Assembly (NCBI GenBank): GCA_018268395.1
Contig: JAFDWQ010000003.1
Coordinates: forward strand, 283,238 to 347,237
From: Armatimonadota bacterium
GTDB taxonomy: Bacteria > Armatimonadota > Fimbriimonadia > Fimbriimonadales > Fimbriimonadaceae
Direction: 5' to 3'
DNA: 64,000 nt
This document shows positions 25,682 through 34,593 of the stretch, in pieces (within the stretch, counting starts at the first letter, position 1; every line of letters starts with the position of its first letter). A program made the translations under genes and the position numbers. The notes beneath the pieces were generated by a model. It did not search any database. It was not told the origin of the DNA and saw nothing but the letters and a program-made list of their open reading frames with translations.

Positions 25682-26239
25682 ATGGCCATTGGCTGGCAAG
25701 GCCGTCTCGTCCGGCTCGTCCCCCTCGACATCGAGAGGCACTTCGAGAACGTCGTGCGTTGGATCAACGACCCGCGCGTGACGGAGTGGCTCCTGGTCGG
25801 CGACTTTCCCCTGACGAGACTCGCCGAAAAGGACTGGTTCGAAGCGCGGAGCCGGCCCTCGGAGACGGACGTCGTCTTCGCGATCGAAACGTCGGACGGC
25901 AGGCACATCGGGACTTCGGGCGTCCACCAGATCTCCTTCCGTCACGGTACCTGCACGACGGGCAGCCTGATCGGCGAGGTCGGGGAATGGGGAAAAGGTT
26001 ACGGCACGGACGCCGCCGCCGTACGCGCCCGGTACTGCTTCGACGTCCTCGGGCTCCGGACACTCTTCAGCGGCTACCTCGACGGCAACGACGCCTCCCG
26101 ACGAATGAGCGAGAAGAACGGATACCGGGAGTGCGGCCGGATGCCCCAGAAGTACTGGAAGCGCGGAGCCTATCGCGACGAGATCGTCGTCTGCCTCGAC
26201 CGTCCGACTTGGGAAGCCGCGACGTCCGGCCAAGGCTGA
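25682..26239 (+). CDS. GNAT family N-acetyltransferase (RimJ/RimL-like)
   Basis: A 185-residue GNAT fold. It starts with VRLVPLDIERHFENVVRWINDP, typical of the RimJ/RimL subgroup. The acetyl-CoA pyrophosphate loop is GEWGKGYGTDAA (pattern Q/RxxGxG/A), followed by LGLRTLFSGYLDGNDASRRM and KNGYRECGRMPQKYWKRGAYRDEI. These enzymes acetylate N-terminal or small-molecule amines; the acceptor is unknown. It has a single-gene promoter and converges on the YchF-like gene. Confidence 0.92.
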   Translation: MAIGWQGRLVRLVPLDIERHFENVVRWINDPRVTEWLLVGDFPLTRLAEKDWFEARSRPSETDVVFAIETSDGRHIGTSGVHQISFRHGTCTTGSLIGEVGEWGKGYGTDAAAVRARYCFDVLGLRTLFSGYLDGNDASRRMSEKNGYRECGRMPQKYWKRGAYRDEIVVCLDRPTWEAATSGQG

Positions 26240-26242
26240 CGT

Positions 26243-27292
26243 TCAGCTCTTGTTGCGGATGTGCAAGAGGTCGCCGTCCTCGATGACGTGGTCTTTACCC
26301 TCCAGCTTCATCTTATTGGCCTTGTACGCCGCGTCGAGCGACCCGCAGTCGGCATAGTCCGCATAGGAGACGACTTCCGCGCGGATGAAGCCCTTGGCGA
26401 TGTCGTTGTGGATCGTGGCAGCGGCCTTCAGCGCACTCGAACCCCGGCGTAGCGGCCAAGCGCGAGTCTCGTTTTCGCCCGCTGTAAAGAACGTGACGAG
26501 ACCCAACGCGTCGTAGATCGCCCGGATCATCCGGTTCGCGGCGGGTTCGGTCAACCCCATAGACGCAAGGAACTCCGGCTGGTCGGCGGGCTCGAGCTGG
26601 GCGATCTCTTCTTCGACCGTCGCGCAGACCGTGAACGCCTGTGTCCCGCCTTTGGCCAGTTCGGCGATCTTGGAAGCCAAAGCGTCCACACCCGAAGCAT
26701 CCTCCCCGACGTTGAAAGCGACCACGCACTGCTTGCCGCTGAGGAACTGATAGTTCCGGACGATCTTCTGCTCCTCGTCGTCGAGTTCCATGGCGCGGAT
26801 CGGCGTGCCGTCCTGCAGGGGCCCGTGAATCTTGGTGAACAGGGCCTTCTCGAGATAGTCCGGGGAGCCCGGGTTCTTGACGGTCATCGATTTCTGGAGC
26901 CGCTCCAGGCGGTTTTCGACGATCCCCAGATCGGTCAAGACCATTTCGACTTCGACGGCTTCGAAGTCACGGACGGGGTTCACGGTGTCGTGATAGGGGG
27001 AGACAGGGGAATCGAACGCCCGGACGACATGGAGGAGAAGGTCGCATTGGCGGGCTTGGTCCAGGAACCGTTGGCCGAACATTTTGCCGCTCGGCTGGAT
27101 GGACTCGAGGTCGTCGTCGAACACGACCGTCGCCGGCGTGACCTTTTTCGGCTTGACCTGGGCGACGATGGCGTCGAACCGGACGTCCGGCACAGGGACT
27201 GCCGTCACCGTGCCCTTGGCGTGCCCCTGGGCGGCGGCCCGGTAGAGCGTGGACTTGCCGGACTGCGGGAAGCCGATGATGCCCGCCTTCAC
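26243..27292 (-). CDS. YchF-like P-loop ATPase (Obg family) with DUF933/TGS C-terminus
   Basis: 349 residues from GTG 27292. The P-loop is GFPQSGKSTL where classical YchF has GLPNVGKSTL. The base-recognition motif is NVGED (NxxE), the YchF type that prefers ATP. An insertion coiled coil (VENRLERLQKSM) and the C-terminal TGS-like block FFTAGENETRAWPLRRG to HVIEDGDLLHIR are present. YchF proteins bind ribosomes and modulate stress responses. The divergent P-loop suggests a YchF paralogue rather than the orthologue. GTG 27292 overlaps the TGA of a small membrane-protein gene (GTGA). The much longer in-frame extension is antisense to RNase J. Confidence 0.9.
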   Translation of the reverse strand: MKAGIIGFPQSGKSTLYRAAAQGHAKGTVTAVPVPDVRFDAIVAQVKPKKVTPATVVFDDDLESIQPSGKMFGQRFLDQARQCDLLLHVVRAFDSPVSPYHDTVNPVRDFEAVEVEMVLTDLGIVENRLERLQKSMTVKNPGSPDYLEKALFTKIHGPLQDGTPIRAMELDDEEQKIVRNYQFLSGKQCVVAFNVGEDASGVDALASKIAELAKGGTQAFTVCATVEEEIAQLEPADQPEFLASMGLTEPAANRMIRAIYDALGLVTFFTAGENETRAWPLRRGSSALKAAATIHNDIAKGFIRAEVVSYADYADCGSLDAAYKANKMKLEGKDHVIEDGDLLHIRNKS

Positions 27293-27465
27293 TTCGAGGC
27301 CCTCTCGAATTCGACCTGGACGGGCTTGTCTTTCCAGGCGTTCGGCAGCACCCAGAACGCGAGCAGGCTCGCGACCAGCAAGGCCAGGGGCAGCCACGGG
27401 AACGGACGGGGCTTCACGCCGAAGAGGATACCGTCGGGCCCGACCGAGCGGACTTCGGGCCGCAT
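27289..27465 (-). CDS. small single-span membrane protein
   Basis: 58 residues from ATG 27465: MRPEVRSVGPDGILFGVKP, then a hydrophobic helix WLPLALLVASLLAFWVLP and a short charged tail. Its stop overlaps the GTG of the YchF-like gene, the main evidence that it is translated. Its start lies only 40 nt from the divergent RNase J start. Function unknown. Confidence 0.6.
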   Translation of the reverse strand: MRPEVRSVGPDGILFGVKPRPFPWLPLALLVASLLAFWVLPNAWKDKPVQVEFERASK

Positions 27466-27491
27466 TTGGTCCCCCGCCTCTTTCGGGGCGG

Positions 27492-27497
27492 TACTCT
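27492..27497 (+). promoter_or_regulatory. -10-like hexamer for RNase J
   Basis: TACTCT, 8 nt before ATG 27506; the ten-base GCGGTACTCT is shared with purE. Confidence 0.55.
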
Positions 27498-27505
27498 CGC
27501 CCGCA

Positions 27506-29155
27506 ATGCCTTGCGTCAAGATCGTCCCCCTCGGCGGGTGCGGTGAGATCGGAAAGAACTGCACCGTCGTCGAACAAGGCGACGACCTGATCGTCATCGA
27601 CGTCGGACTCGCCTTTCCTCACGAGGAGCACTACGGGGTCGACATCGTCGTCCCCGATTTCACGTACCTGATCGAGAACAAGGACAGGCTCCGTGGCATC
27701 TTCCTGACCCACGCCCACGAAGACCACGTCGGAGCCCTCTCGTTCCTCTTGCCCCAGGTTTCGTGCCCCGTGTACGCGACGCCCTTTACCTCCGCCCTCG
27801 TCAGGAGCAAGCTCGAAGAACGGACGCACTTGAAGGACGTCGGCATCGAGACCGTCCAGCCGGGCGACACGGTGACGGTCGGAGACCTGAGCGTCGAGTT
27901 CGTCCGCGTCACGCACTCGATCCCGGAAACGTGCGCCCTCGCCGTCCACACCGTCCACGGCATCGTGCTCTTCACGGCCGACTTCAAGTTCGATTTCACT
28001 CCAGTCGACGGCAAGCTCTCGAACATCTCCCGACTGACAGAACTCGGTCAAGAGGGCGTCGTGCTCCTGTTGAGCGATTCGACCAACATCGACCGTCCGG
28101 GTTGGGGCCCGAGCGAGTCCAGGGTCACCGAGGGCCTGCGCAAGGTCGTCCAGAACGCCCCCGGCCGTGTCTTCGTCACGATGTTCGCGAGCAACATCCA
28201 CCGGATGCAACAAGCCATCGACGTCGCCGTGGAGACCGGTCGGAAAGTCGCCGTCACGGGGCGGCGCATGGAACAGACCATCGACATCGCCCGGCGCCTC
28301 CAGTACTTGCGGATGCCGGAGGGCGTCTACGTCAAGCTCGACGAGATCGGGAAGCACGCGTCGCACGAGTTGCTCGTCCTGACGACGGGAAGCCAGGGCG
28401 AGCCCATGGCCGCACTCTCCCAAATGTCCCGGAACGAGTATTCGCGGGCGAGGGTCGTGGAGGGCGACACGATCGTGTACTCCGCTCGACCGATCCCTGG
28501 AAACGAAGGCGCGATCTGGCGGACGGTGAACCGCCTCTTCAAGATGGGGGCGAACGTCGTCACGGACAGCGACAGCCCGATCCACGTGAGCGGCCACGCG
28601 TACCAGGAGGAGATCAAGATGATGGTCAACCTCGTCCGCCCGTTCTACATCGCTCCTGTCCACGGCGAGCCGCGCCACCAGCACATTTTCAAGAACCTTG
28701 CCGAAGCGATGGGTTGGCCGTCGCACCGGATCTTCGAAATGTCCAACGGGGACGTACTCGTGATCGATGACGACAAGGCCGGGTTCGACGGCACCGTGGC
28801 CCACGGCGAAGTCCTCATCGACCAACACGGCAACGTCCCCGTCACCGACGAAGTCCTGGGCCAACGGGCGTCGCTCGGCCATGACGGCGTCGTCGTGGTC
28901 AGCGTCGGGCTCGATACGGAAGAGGGTGGTCTCGTCGGACGTCCTGAAGCACAGATCCGAGGCTTCTCCGGCCCGGTCGACGTGGTCGAAGACGCCTTGG
29001 ACGAAGTCTGCACGGCGATGGCCAAGCTCGTCCCGAACGAGATTCGGGACGTCGACAAAGTCCGGGCTACGATCTTGGAGACCGTCCGACGGACGATCAA
29101 CCGAAGGTGCCAACAGCGACCGGTCGTCGTCGCGGCGGTCGTGGAACTGGATTGA
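27506..29155 (+). CDS. rnj: ribonuclease J
   Basis: A 549-residue metallo-beta-lactamase/beta-CASP RNase, a main 5'-3' exo- and endonuclease for mRNA turnover in bacteria lacking or supplementing RNase E. The zinc motif [11 protein letters not shown] is near residue 71, with FTADFKFDF, the beta-CASP motif [13 protein letters not shown], and MFASNIHRM. The [10 protein letters not shown] motif near 390 and a C-terminal domain ([16 protein letters not shown]) complete it. The start is ATG 27506 with a -10 at 8 nt; the in-frame upstream stretch is antisense to the YchF-like gene. Confidence 0.96.
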   Translation: MPCVKIVPLGGCGEIGKNCTVVEQGDDLIVIDVGLAFPHEEHYGVDIVVPDFTYLIENKDRLRGIFLTHAHEDHVGALSFLLPQVSCPVYATPFTSALVRSKLEERTHLKDVGIETVQPGDTVTVGDLSVEFVRVTHSIPETCALAVHTVHGIVLFTADFKFDFTPVDGKLSNISRLTELGQEGVVLLLSDSTNIDRPGWGPSESRVTEGLRKVVQNAPGRVFVTMFASNIHRMQQAIDVAVETGRKVAVTGRRMEQTIDIARRLQYLRMPEGVYVKLDEIGKHASHELLVLTTGSQGEPMAALSQMSRNEYSRARVVEGDTIVYSARPIPGNEGAIWRTVNRLFKMGANVVTDSDSPIHVSGHAYQEEIKMMVNLVRPFYIAPVHGEPRHQHIFKNLAEAMGWPSHRIFEMSNGDVLVIDDDKAGFDGTVAHGEVLIDQHGNVPVTDEVLGQRASLGHDGVVVVSVGLDTEEGGLVGRPEAQIRGFSGPVDVVEDALDEVCTAMAKLVPNEIRDVDKVRATILETVRRTINRRCQQRPVVVAAVVELD

Positions 29156-29204
29156 CCGGGGCCGGTTGGTCCCGGCCTTGCCGACGCGTCGCTTGGACCG
29201 GGGC

Positions 29205-29210
29205 TACCAT
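29205..29210 (+). promoter_or_regulatory. -10-like hexamer for queC
   Basis: TACCAT, 9 nt before ATG 29220. Confidence 0.4.
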
Positions 29211-29219
29211 GTTCCGCGG

Positions 29220-29909
29220 ATGCCCGATGCCGTCGTCCTCCTGAGCGGAGGCCTGGATTCCGCCACGACCCTGGCCATCGCCATGGACCAGGGGTTCACG
29301 TGCCACTGCCTGACCGTCCTCTACGGCCAACGGCACGAAGTCGAGGTCGAAGCCGCGAAACGGGTCGCGAGCGCGCTCGGTGCGGCCGCTCACAAATTCG
29401 TCAAGGTCGATCTCCGCGAATTCGGCGGCTCGGCGTTGACCGATGACATCGAGGTCCCGAAAGACCAAGAGGATTCGAGTTCCGTACCGGTGACGTACGT
29501 TCCCGCCAGGAACACGGTGATGTTGTCGTTAGCCCTAGCCTATGCCGAGGTCACGGGCTCTTGCGACGTCTTCATCGGCGTCAACGCCGTCGATTACAGC
29601 GGATATCCCGACTGCCGTCCCGAGTTCATCGAAGCGTTCCAGTCCTTGGCCCAGGTCGCGACGAAAGCGGGTGTCGAAGGCCGCCGCCTTCAAGTCCATG
29701 CGCCCCTTGTCGACCTCAAGAAGCCAGAAATCGTCCAGGTAGGGTTGCGGCTCGGAGTGGACTATGCGCTGACCCACTCGTGCTACGACCCCGACGCCCT
29801 TGGGCGTGCTTGCGGGCACTGCGACTCGTGTCTCATCAGGGGCCGGGCCTTCGGAGCGCTGGGTCTGCAGGATCCCGCGCTCGTCCATCTCGGAGCGGGC
29901 GCGCCGTGA
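29220..29909 (+). CDS. queC: 7-cyano-7-deazaguanine synthase QueC
   Basis: A 229-residue PP-loop ATPase that turns carboxydeazaguanine into preQ0 in queuosine synthesis. The PP-loop SGGLDS is at about residues 9-14, with [20 protein letters not shown] and [18 protein letters not shown]. The zinc-binding cluster is [17 protein letters not shown] near the C-terminus. queE follows with an overlapping start, so they form a queCE operon; queD and folE-type genes are elsewhere. Confidence 0.97.
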   Translation: MPDAVVLLSGGLDSATTLAIAMDQGFTCHCLTVLYGQRHEVEVEAAKRVASALGAAAHKFVKVDLREFGGSALTDDIEVPKDQEDSSSVPVTYVPARNTVMLSLALAYAEVTGSCDVFIGVNAVDYSGYPDCRPEFIEAFQSLAQVATKAGVEGRRLQVHAPLVDLKKPEIVQVGLRLGVDYALTHSCYDPDALGRACGHCDSCLIRGRAFGALGLQDPALVHLGAGAP

Positions 29910-30613
29910 GCATAAAGGCAGGTCAACGGCTCAGGATCGCGGAAACGTTCACGAGCATCCAAGGAGAGGGGATCTGGTCCGGTGTGCCGAGCACGTTCGT
30001 GAGGGTCAGCGGCTGCAACCTTCGCTGTTCCTGGTGCGACACGCCCTATGCGAGTTGGCGCCCAGAGGGCGACGTCCGCGACGTCGACGACGTCGCACGG
30101 GAGGCGCTGTCCTCGGGTGTCCGTCACATCGTCTTGACAGGGGGCGAGCCGATGCTGTTCGACGCCATCGTACCGCTGGCCGCCGCTCTTAAGGCCGAGG
30201 GCCGCACCGTTACGGTCGAGACCGCCGGGACCGTGTTCCGTGAGGTCGCCTGTGACCTGATGTCGATCAGTCCGAAGCTGTCGAACTCTGCGCCGGACGG
30301 GCCGGAACGCGGACGCCACGAGACGGTGCGGGCCGATCTGGATCCGTTGGCCGATCTGATCCGCCGTTACGACGTCCAACTCAAATTCGTCGTCGACCCG
30401 GACAGCGGGTGGGGCGACCTCGACGAGATCGACGCGATCCTCGACCGCCTCCCTCCCGTCCCGGCCGATCGGACGCTCCTCATGGCCGAAGGCACGGACC
30501 CTACGACCCTGAGCCGGAGGGAAGCGCTCTTGGCTCCTGTGCTGGTCGAGCGGGGCTGGCGACTGTCGCCGCGGCTCCACATCGGAATGTTCGGGAACCG
30601 GCGGGGGACGTGA
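29906..30613 (+). CDS. queE: 7-carboxy-7-deazaguanine synthase QueE (radical SAM)
   Basis: 235 residues from GTG 29906, overlapping the queC stop as [23 protein letters not shown] and the compact SAM cluster [15 protein letters not shown] (Cx3Cx2C) identify QueE, which ring-contracts carboxytetrahydropterin to carboxydeazaguanine. VLTGGEPML is the radical-SAM GGE motif. The C-terminal part ([31 protein letters not shown]) is also family-typical. It supplies the substrate of QueC. Confidence 0.96.
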   Translation: MSIKAGQRLRIAETFTSIQGEGIWSGVPSTFVRVSGCNLRCSWCDTPYASWRPEGDVRDVDDVAREALSSGVRHIVLTGGEPMLFDAIVPLAAALKAEGRTVTVETAGTVFREVACDLMSISPKLSNSAPDGPERGRHETVRADLDPLADLIRRYDVQLKFVVDPDSGWGDLDEIDAILDRLPPVPADRTLLMAEGTDPTTLSRREALLAPVLVERGWRLSPRLHIGMFGNRRGT

Positions 30614-30621
30614 GGATGGTG

Positions 30622-30627
30622 TATACA
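30622..30627 (+). promoter_or_regulatory. -10-like hexamer for the lipoprotein gene
   Basis: TATACA, 9 nt before ATG 30637; it also helps reject an upstream in-frame start at 30616. Confidence 0.35.
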
Positions 30628-30636
30628 GGCAGACCG

Positions 30637-31107
30637 ATGTCCCGGACTTCCCTCCTCGCCGTCGTCGCTCTGTTCGGGGCCGCAGCCTGCACTCCCCCGT
30701 CGTCGAAGGGCGGCGCCGCCGTCCCGTCGAAACCGGCGAGCCGGGCCGAGAAGTTGGCGGGCTCTTGGTCGGGCAAAGCCCCGGAGTCCGAGGACAAGGC
30801 GCGGACCGGTACCGAGAGCAACTTCCTCGCCGAACAATTGGGCGGCTATAGGATCGAACTGCAGGCGGACGGGTCCTTCTCCTCGAGCTGGAGGGGCCTG
30901 ACGAAGGACGGTACTTGGGCGATCGATGGGGACACGTTGGTCTTGAAGATCGAGAAGGTGCTGGGAAAGACCCGGGGCGAGACCAAGGCCGCCGATTCCC
31001 CGTTGTTCGACCAGGACACCCGGCTCGAGATCACCGACGGCGACCAGACGCTGAAGCTTTCCCAGAAGGACGGGAACAGCCTTCCGTTGCAGTTCAAGAG
31101 GGATTGA
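30637..31107 (+). CDS. hypothetical lipoprotein
   Basis: 156 residues: signal MSRTSLLAVVALFGAAAC with a lipobox (GAAAC), then a Ser/Pro/Lys linker and a beta-rich domain. That domain (GSWSGKAPES, GYRIELQADGSFSSSWRG, TWAIDGDTLVLKIEKV) resembles lipocalin-like or 'copper resistance/NlpE-like' small domains in strand pattern only. Likely membrane-anchored after lipidation. Function unknown. Confidence 0.75.
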   Translation: MSRTSLLAVVALFGAAACTPPSSKGGAAVPSKPASRAEKLAGSWSGKAPESEDKARTGTESNFLAEQLGGYRIELQADGSFSSSWRGLTKDGTWAIDGDTLVLKIEKVLGKTRGETKAADSPLFDQDTRLEITDGDQTLKLSQKDGNSLPLQFKRD

Positions 31108-31157
31108 GCGGGACGTCCTGACCGTTTTTGACGCTGTTCGGCCGTTTGTGTCGTATC

Positions 31158-31163
31158 AATACT
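31158..31163 (+). promoter_or_regulatory. -10-like hexamer for the deacetylase-like gene
   Basis: AATACT, 5 nt before ATG 31169. The local context ATACTCAAG-A-ATG closely repeats that of the M24 gene. Confidence 0.4.
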
Positions 31164-31168
31164 CAAGA

Positions 31169-31879
31169 ATGACGGTGGCCGACAAGTCCACGATGCCGAT
31201 CGTCAGCCTGACTTACGACGGCACCCAACTTTGCCATTCCGAAACGGCCTTGGCCGACTTGGAACGGTACGGGATCAAGGCGACGTTCTATGCCGACCCT
31301 GTCCCCTTGTTGGACGGTCTGCCGACATGGCGGGACGCCTGCAGGTCAGGGCACGAAGTCGGTAACGGGTGCCTCTCGGCGTCGGTGTCCGAGGCCGGGT
31401 TGCTCGGTGCTTGGACGGTCGACATGTTGACCGACGACATCACGGAAACGGACGCGCTCATCCGCGAAGTCTTGCCCCTTCAGCAATCGTTCTCGATCGC
31501 GTTCCCATGGGCGACGGGCCACTCCGACGCGATCGGCGACGTCCGCTCGGCCGTCGCGGGCCATCACGTGGTGTGCCGCTCGGGCGTTCCAGGCTTGAAC
31601 GCCATGGACGACCCCGAACTCGCGTATCTCAAATGCGTGCACATGCAAGACCTACAGGGGCGCGACATCGTGGAGATCGTCCGCGCCGGAGTCCGTTCGC
31701 GGTGTTGGACGATCCTGGCTTTTGACGGCGTCGGATCGGGCGACCGTAGCGTAGACGGCAAAGCCCACCGCGAGTTGTGCACGTGGTTGTCCGACAACGC
31801 CGATCTGGCCAAGGTCGCCACCGTCCGGGACGCCGCCCGGTCGTTCGTCGACTCGCCCCGCGGCCTGCGGCTGGCTTGA
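31169..31879 (+). CDS. polysaccharide deacetylase-like protein, catalytic residues degenerate
   Basis: A 236-residue NodB-fold protein. The order of NodB motifs is kept: VSLTYDGTQ where active enzymes have TFDDG, YGIKATFYADPV, and GHEVGNGC where active enzymes have GHEIGNH(T/S). The second Asp of motif 1 and the metal-binding His of motif 2 are therefore missing. Later, FPWATGHSDA corresponds to the RPPxG motif region. It may be a non-hydrolytic carbohydrate-binding protein or use another mechanism. No signal peptide, so cytosolic. A GTG at 31148 is an alternative start. Confidence 0.7.
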   Translation: MTVADKSTMPIVSLTYDGTQLCHSETALADLERYGIKATFYADPVPLLDGLPTWRDACRSGHEVGNGCLSASVSEAGLLGAWTVDMLTDDITETDALIREVLPLQQSFSIAFPWATGHSDAIGDVRSAVAGHHVVCRSGVPGLNAMDDPELAYLKCVHMQDLQGRDIVEIVRAGVRSRCWTILAFDGVGSGDRSVDGKAHRELCTWLSDNADLAKVATVRDAARSFVDSPRGLRLA

Positions 31880-31934
31880 GCCCGGACCTGCCCTGGCAAT
31901 TCGTCGGCCCTTTCAGTAAGAATCGGGTTTCGAC

Positions 31935-33968
31935 GTGGAGCCGACCCGCACCGAGTTCCTGCACATGGAGGCGCCGGGATTCCGGACCGCCTTCTACCTT
32001 CTGACCGCCGCGAGCCTGGCCGTCATGTTCTGGCAGTTCCTTGGGCCCGCCAGGCTTTGGATGAAGGGCAAACCCCTGACCTGGCAGCCGGACGTTTTCA
32101 GACAGTTCTTCGACAACGTGCTCGGCCAGCACCGGGTCAAAGGATCGCGCCCTCGGACAGGCGCCCCGATGCACCTCATGATCTTCTACGGGTTCGTCGC
32201 CCTGTTCCTCGCGACGACCCTGCTCGCGGTCGCGACGTACGGCCCATTGATCGGGATCCCGAACTTTCACAAAGGCGGCTATTACATGGTCTACGAGACC
32301 GTGTTCGACGTCCTTGGCCTGTTCTTCGTGGCGGGGCTCGTGTGGGCCCTCGTCCGACGGGTCCGCGAAGACCGGAAACAGAAGTCGGCCGATCCTGAGG
32401 GCGCCGTCCCGCTGACGACCGAAGCCAAAGACTATTGGGCCCTGACGGTCCTCCTGATGTTGGGCGTGACGGGATATCTGCTCGAAGCGGCCCGTATCTC
32501 CAACCATCCGCAGGACTGGGACTGGTGCTCTCCCGTCGGGTTCGCCCTCTCCAAGCTCGCACCGTCGCTGCCTGACGCGGCGTACGTCGGGGTGTGGTGG
32601 TTCCATTTCGCGTGGGTGTGGGCGTTCTTCGCCTTCCTCCCACAGATGCGGATCAAACACATCGTGACGGCGACGCTCAGTCTCTCGGGGGCGCCGGACC
32701 GACCCATGGGCGAGCTCGTTCCGGTCTCGATGAAAGAGGTCGAAGAGACCGGCAAGATCGGTGTCTCCCATGCGACGGAGTACAGCCGATGGCACTTGCT
32801 GTCGCTCGACGCCTGTATGTCGTGCGGGCGGTGTACTGAAGTCTGTCCGGCCCACAACGTCGGCAAGCCGCTCAATCCCAAGAAGGTCGTCGCCGACATC
32901 GCAGGGGCCCTTCGGACAGGTGCGGTCGTCTCCGACGCGGCGACCGAAGAGGCCCTTTGGGACTGCACGACCTGCAACGCGTGCGTCGAGGCCTGCCCTG
33001 TCGCCATCCGTCACGTCGACCTGATCGTCGACGCCCGCCGGTATCTGGTCGCCGAAGGCAAGCTCTCCGGTACAGGTGCGACGATGTTGCGCCAAGTCGG
33101 GTCGACGGGCCACGCTTGGGGCGCGGCGCCGGACGTCCGTGAAGACTGGATGAAGGGGCTCGACGTCCCGCTCGCCCGCGACGGTGACGGTTTCGACGTT
33201 CTGTTCTGGGTGGGCTGTGCCGGTGCGACCGACCCTGGCGCGGTCAAGACCACGAAGGCCGTCGCCGATCTTATGAAGAAGGCCGGCGTCCGTTTCGCCT
33301 GTCTTGGCTCAGAGGAGACCTGCACGGGAGACGCGGCCCGTCGGGTCGGAGACGAGTTCACGTTCCAAGCCCTCGCCGAAGGGAACATCGCGACGTTCCG
33401 CAAGTACGGCGTCAAGAAGGTCGTCACTCCGTGCCCTCACTGCTTCAACACCCTTAAGAACGAGTACCGTCAGTTCGGCGCCGAGCTTGAGGTCCAACAC
33501 CACACCGAATTCCTGCAGGAGCAGGTCCAGCGCGGGGTGCTCCGGCCGGCCTCGCCCGAACCCGGAAAGCTCGCGTACCACGATCCGTGCTATCTCGCCC
33601 GGGTCAACAACGTCAGTGACGCCCCACGGTCGCTCGTCGGAGAGGACACGTCCCTCGATTCGGCCCAGTCCGAACTGATGCGGGCGGCAACGGAAGAGGT
33701 GCAGGCGTCGAGCGTCTTGGCCGAACCCGTGCAACACGGCCGCAAGACCCTGTGCTGTGGCGCAGGCGGAGGGCGCATGTGGTTCGACGAAGAGCCGGGC
33801 CGCCGCCCTAGCGACCGTAGGATCCGGCAGCTCTTGGACACGGGAGCGGAGGAGATCGCGGTGGCCTGTCCGTTCTGCAGGATCATGCTCGACGCCGGTT
33901 TGAAGGGCATCGACGAGAACATCCGCCTTGTCGACTTGGCGGAAAAGCTCCACGAGGCGAACCGTTGA
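31935..33968 (+). CDS. membrane-bound (Fe-S)-binding oxidoreductase, HdrDE-like
   Basis: A 677-residue fusion. Residues about 15-265 hold membrane helices like a NarI/HdrE-type cytochrome b subunit. Two ferredoxin clusters follow: CMSCGRCTEVCP (near 294) and CTTCNACVEACP (near 343). Two CCG-type cysteine-rich domains come last: TCTGDAARRVGD to CPHCFNTLKNEY, and YHDPCYLARVNN, TLCCGAGGGRMWFDE, CPFCRIML. Such proteins pass electrons between the quinone pool and a soluble partner such as an electron-transfer flavoprotein or FadB-like system. The partner genes are not adjacent. The GTG start is chosen by frame length; acpS overlaps its end. Confidence 0.9.
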   Translation: MEPTRTEFLHMEAPGFRTAFYLLTAASLAVMFWQFLGPARLWMKGKPLTWQPDVFRQFFDNVLGQHRVKGSRPRTGAPMHLMIFYGFVALFLATTLLAVATYGPLIGIPNFHKGGYYMVYETVFDVLGLFFVAGLVWALVRRVREDRKQKSADPEGAVPLTTEAKDYWALTVLLMLGVTGYLLEAARISNHPQDWDWCSPVGFALSKLAPSLPDAAYVGVWWFHFAWVWAFFAFLPQMRIKHIVTATLSLSGAPDRPMGELVPVSMKEVEETGKIGVSHATEYSRWHLLSLDACMSCGRCTEVCPAHNVGKPLNPKKVVADIAGALRTGAVVSDAATEEALWDCTTCNACVEACPVAIRHVDLIVDARRYLVAEGKLSGTGATMLRQVGSTGHAWGAAPDVREDWMKGLDVPLARDGDGFDVLFWVGCAGATDPGAVKTTKAVADLMKKAGVRFACLGSEETCTGDAARRVGDEFTFQALAEGNIATFRKYGVKKVVTPCPHCFNTLKNEYRQFGAELEVQHHTEFLQEQVQRGVLRPASPEPGKLAYHDPCYLARVNNVSDAPRSLVGEDTSLDSAQSELMRAATEEVQASSVLAEPVQHGRKTLCCGAGGGRMWFDEEPGRRPSDRRIRQLLDTGAEEIAVACPFCRIMLDAGLKGIDENIRLVDLAEKLHEANR

Positions 33969-34330
33969 TCGTCGGGCTCGGCGTGGACATCGTCGAGACC
34001 TCTCGCATCGCAAAGGCCATGCAACGGCGTTCGTTCGTCTCCCGCGTGCTGACCGAGGGCGAACGGCTGCGGCCCCTCACGGTCGCATACGTGGCCGGAC
34101 GATGGGCGGCCAAGGAAGCCGTCGCGAAGGCGTGGGGCCGTCCTTTGACCTGGCACGACGTGGAGGTCTTGACGTCTCCGGACGGCTCACCGGAAGCGCG
34201 CGTGTTGACCGGGACGCACAAAAGCGGACGCCCCGTCAAGTTGACCGTCAGCATCTCGCACGAAAAGGGCCATGCGGTCGCGGTCGCAGTGATCGAAGGC
34301 ACCGACGTTTCCGGTCCCATCGGACTTTGA
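33965..34330 (+). CDS. acpS: holo-[acyl-carrier-protein] synthase
   Basis: A 121-residue AcpS, which attaches 4'-phosphopantetheine to ACP. Conserved parts are IVGLGVDIVETSRI at the N-terminus (metal-binding Asp), VAYVAGRWAAKEAVAKAWG (Glu and Lys of the site) and SISHEKGHAVAVAV. The start is TTG 33965 overlapping the stop of the Fe-S protein gene (TTGA), implying coupled translation; no ATG fits the conserved N-terminus. Confidence 0.93.
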   Translation: MIVGLGVDIVETSRIAKAMQRRSFVSRVLTEGERLRPLTVAYVAGRWAAKEAVAKAWGRPLTWHDVEVLTSPDGSPEARVLTGTHKSGRPVKLTVSISHEKGHAVAVAVIEGTDVSGPIGL

Positions 34331-34593
34331 CCCCGGCCACGGGTCCAGGGCCCCCGGGCCCGACCGCGTTCGAACGCCGCCCTACCAAGCCCGCAACCCC
34401 GCACCAGACTGGGTCCGCCCCCACGCCACCCTCACCCCGGGGTGACGGGGAGGTGTCGGCGAGGTGACGGTGAGGTGAGGGGAGATGCGTGCTGTCAGGT
34501 CGCCGTGCCGTTCCGTCCACAGCGTCTTGGTGACTCCGCCCTCTCCGTCGTACGCGGCGATGCCACCGTCGTCGGGAGGGGTAAAAGTCGTCC
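34331..34593. other. intergenic region with GC-rich palindrome and GAGGTGA-like repeats
   Basis: Contains the 14-nt palindrome TCACCCCGGGGTGA around 34432-34445. Direct repeats of GAGGTG-like units (GGGGAGGTGTCGGCGAGGTGACGGTGAGGTGAG, written here as its repeating unit GAGGTG) run to about 34482. Similar CCCTCACCCC runs occur at about 60991, suggesting a dispersed repeat. No gene was seen. TAAAAG at 34582-34587, 6 nt before hutI, may be its -10. Confidence 0.45.

Noticed and set aside
26243-29113. A 956-residue minus-strand protein across the RNase J locus
   Set aside because: Everything upstream of GTG 27292 is antisense to RNase J, whose motifs are intact.
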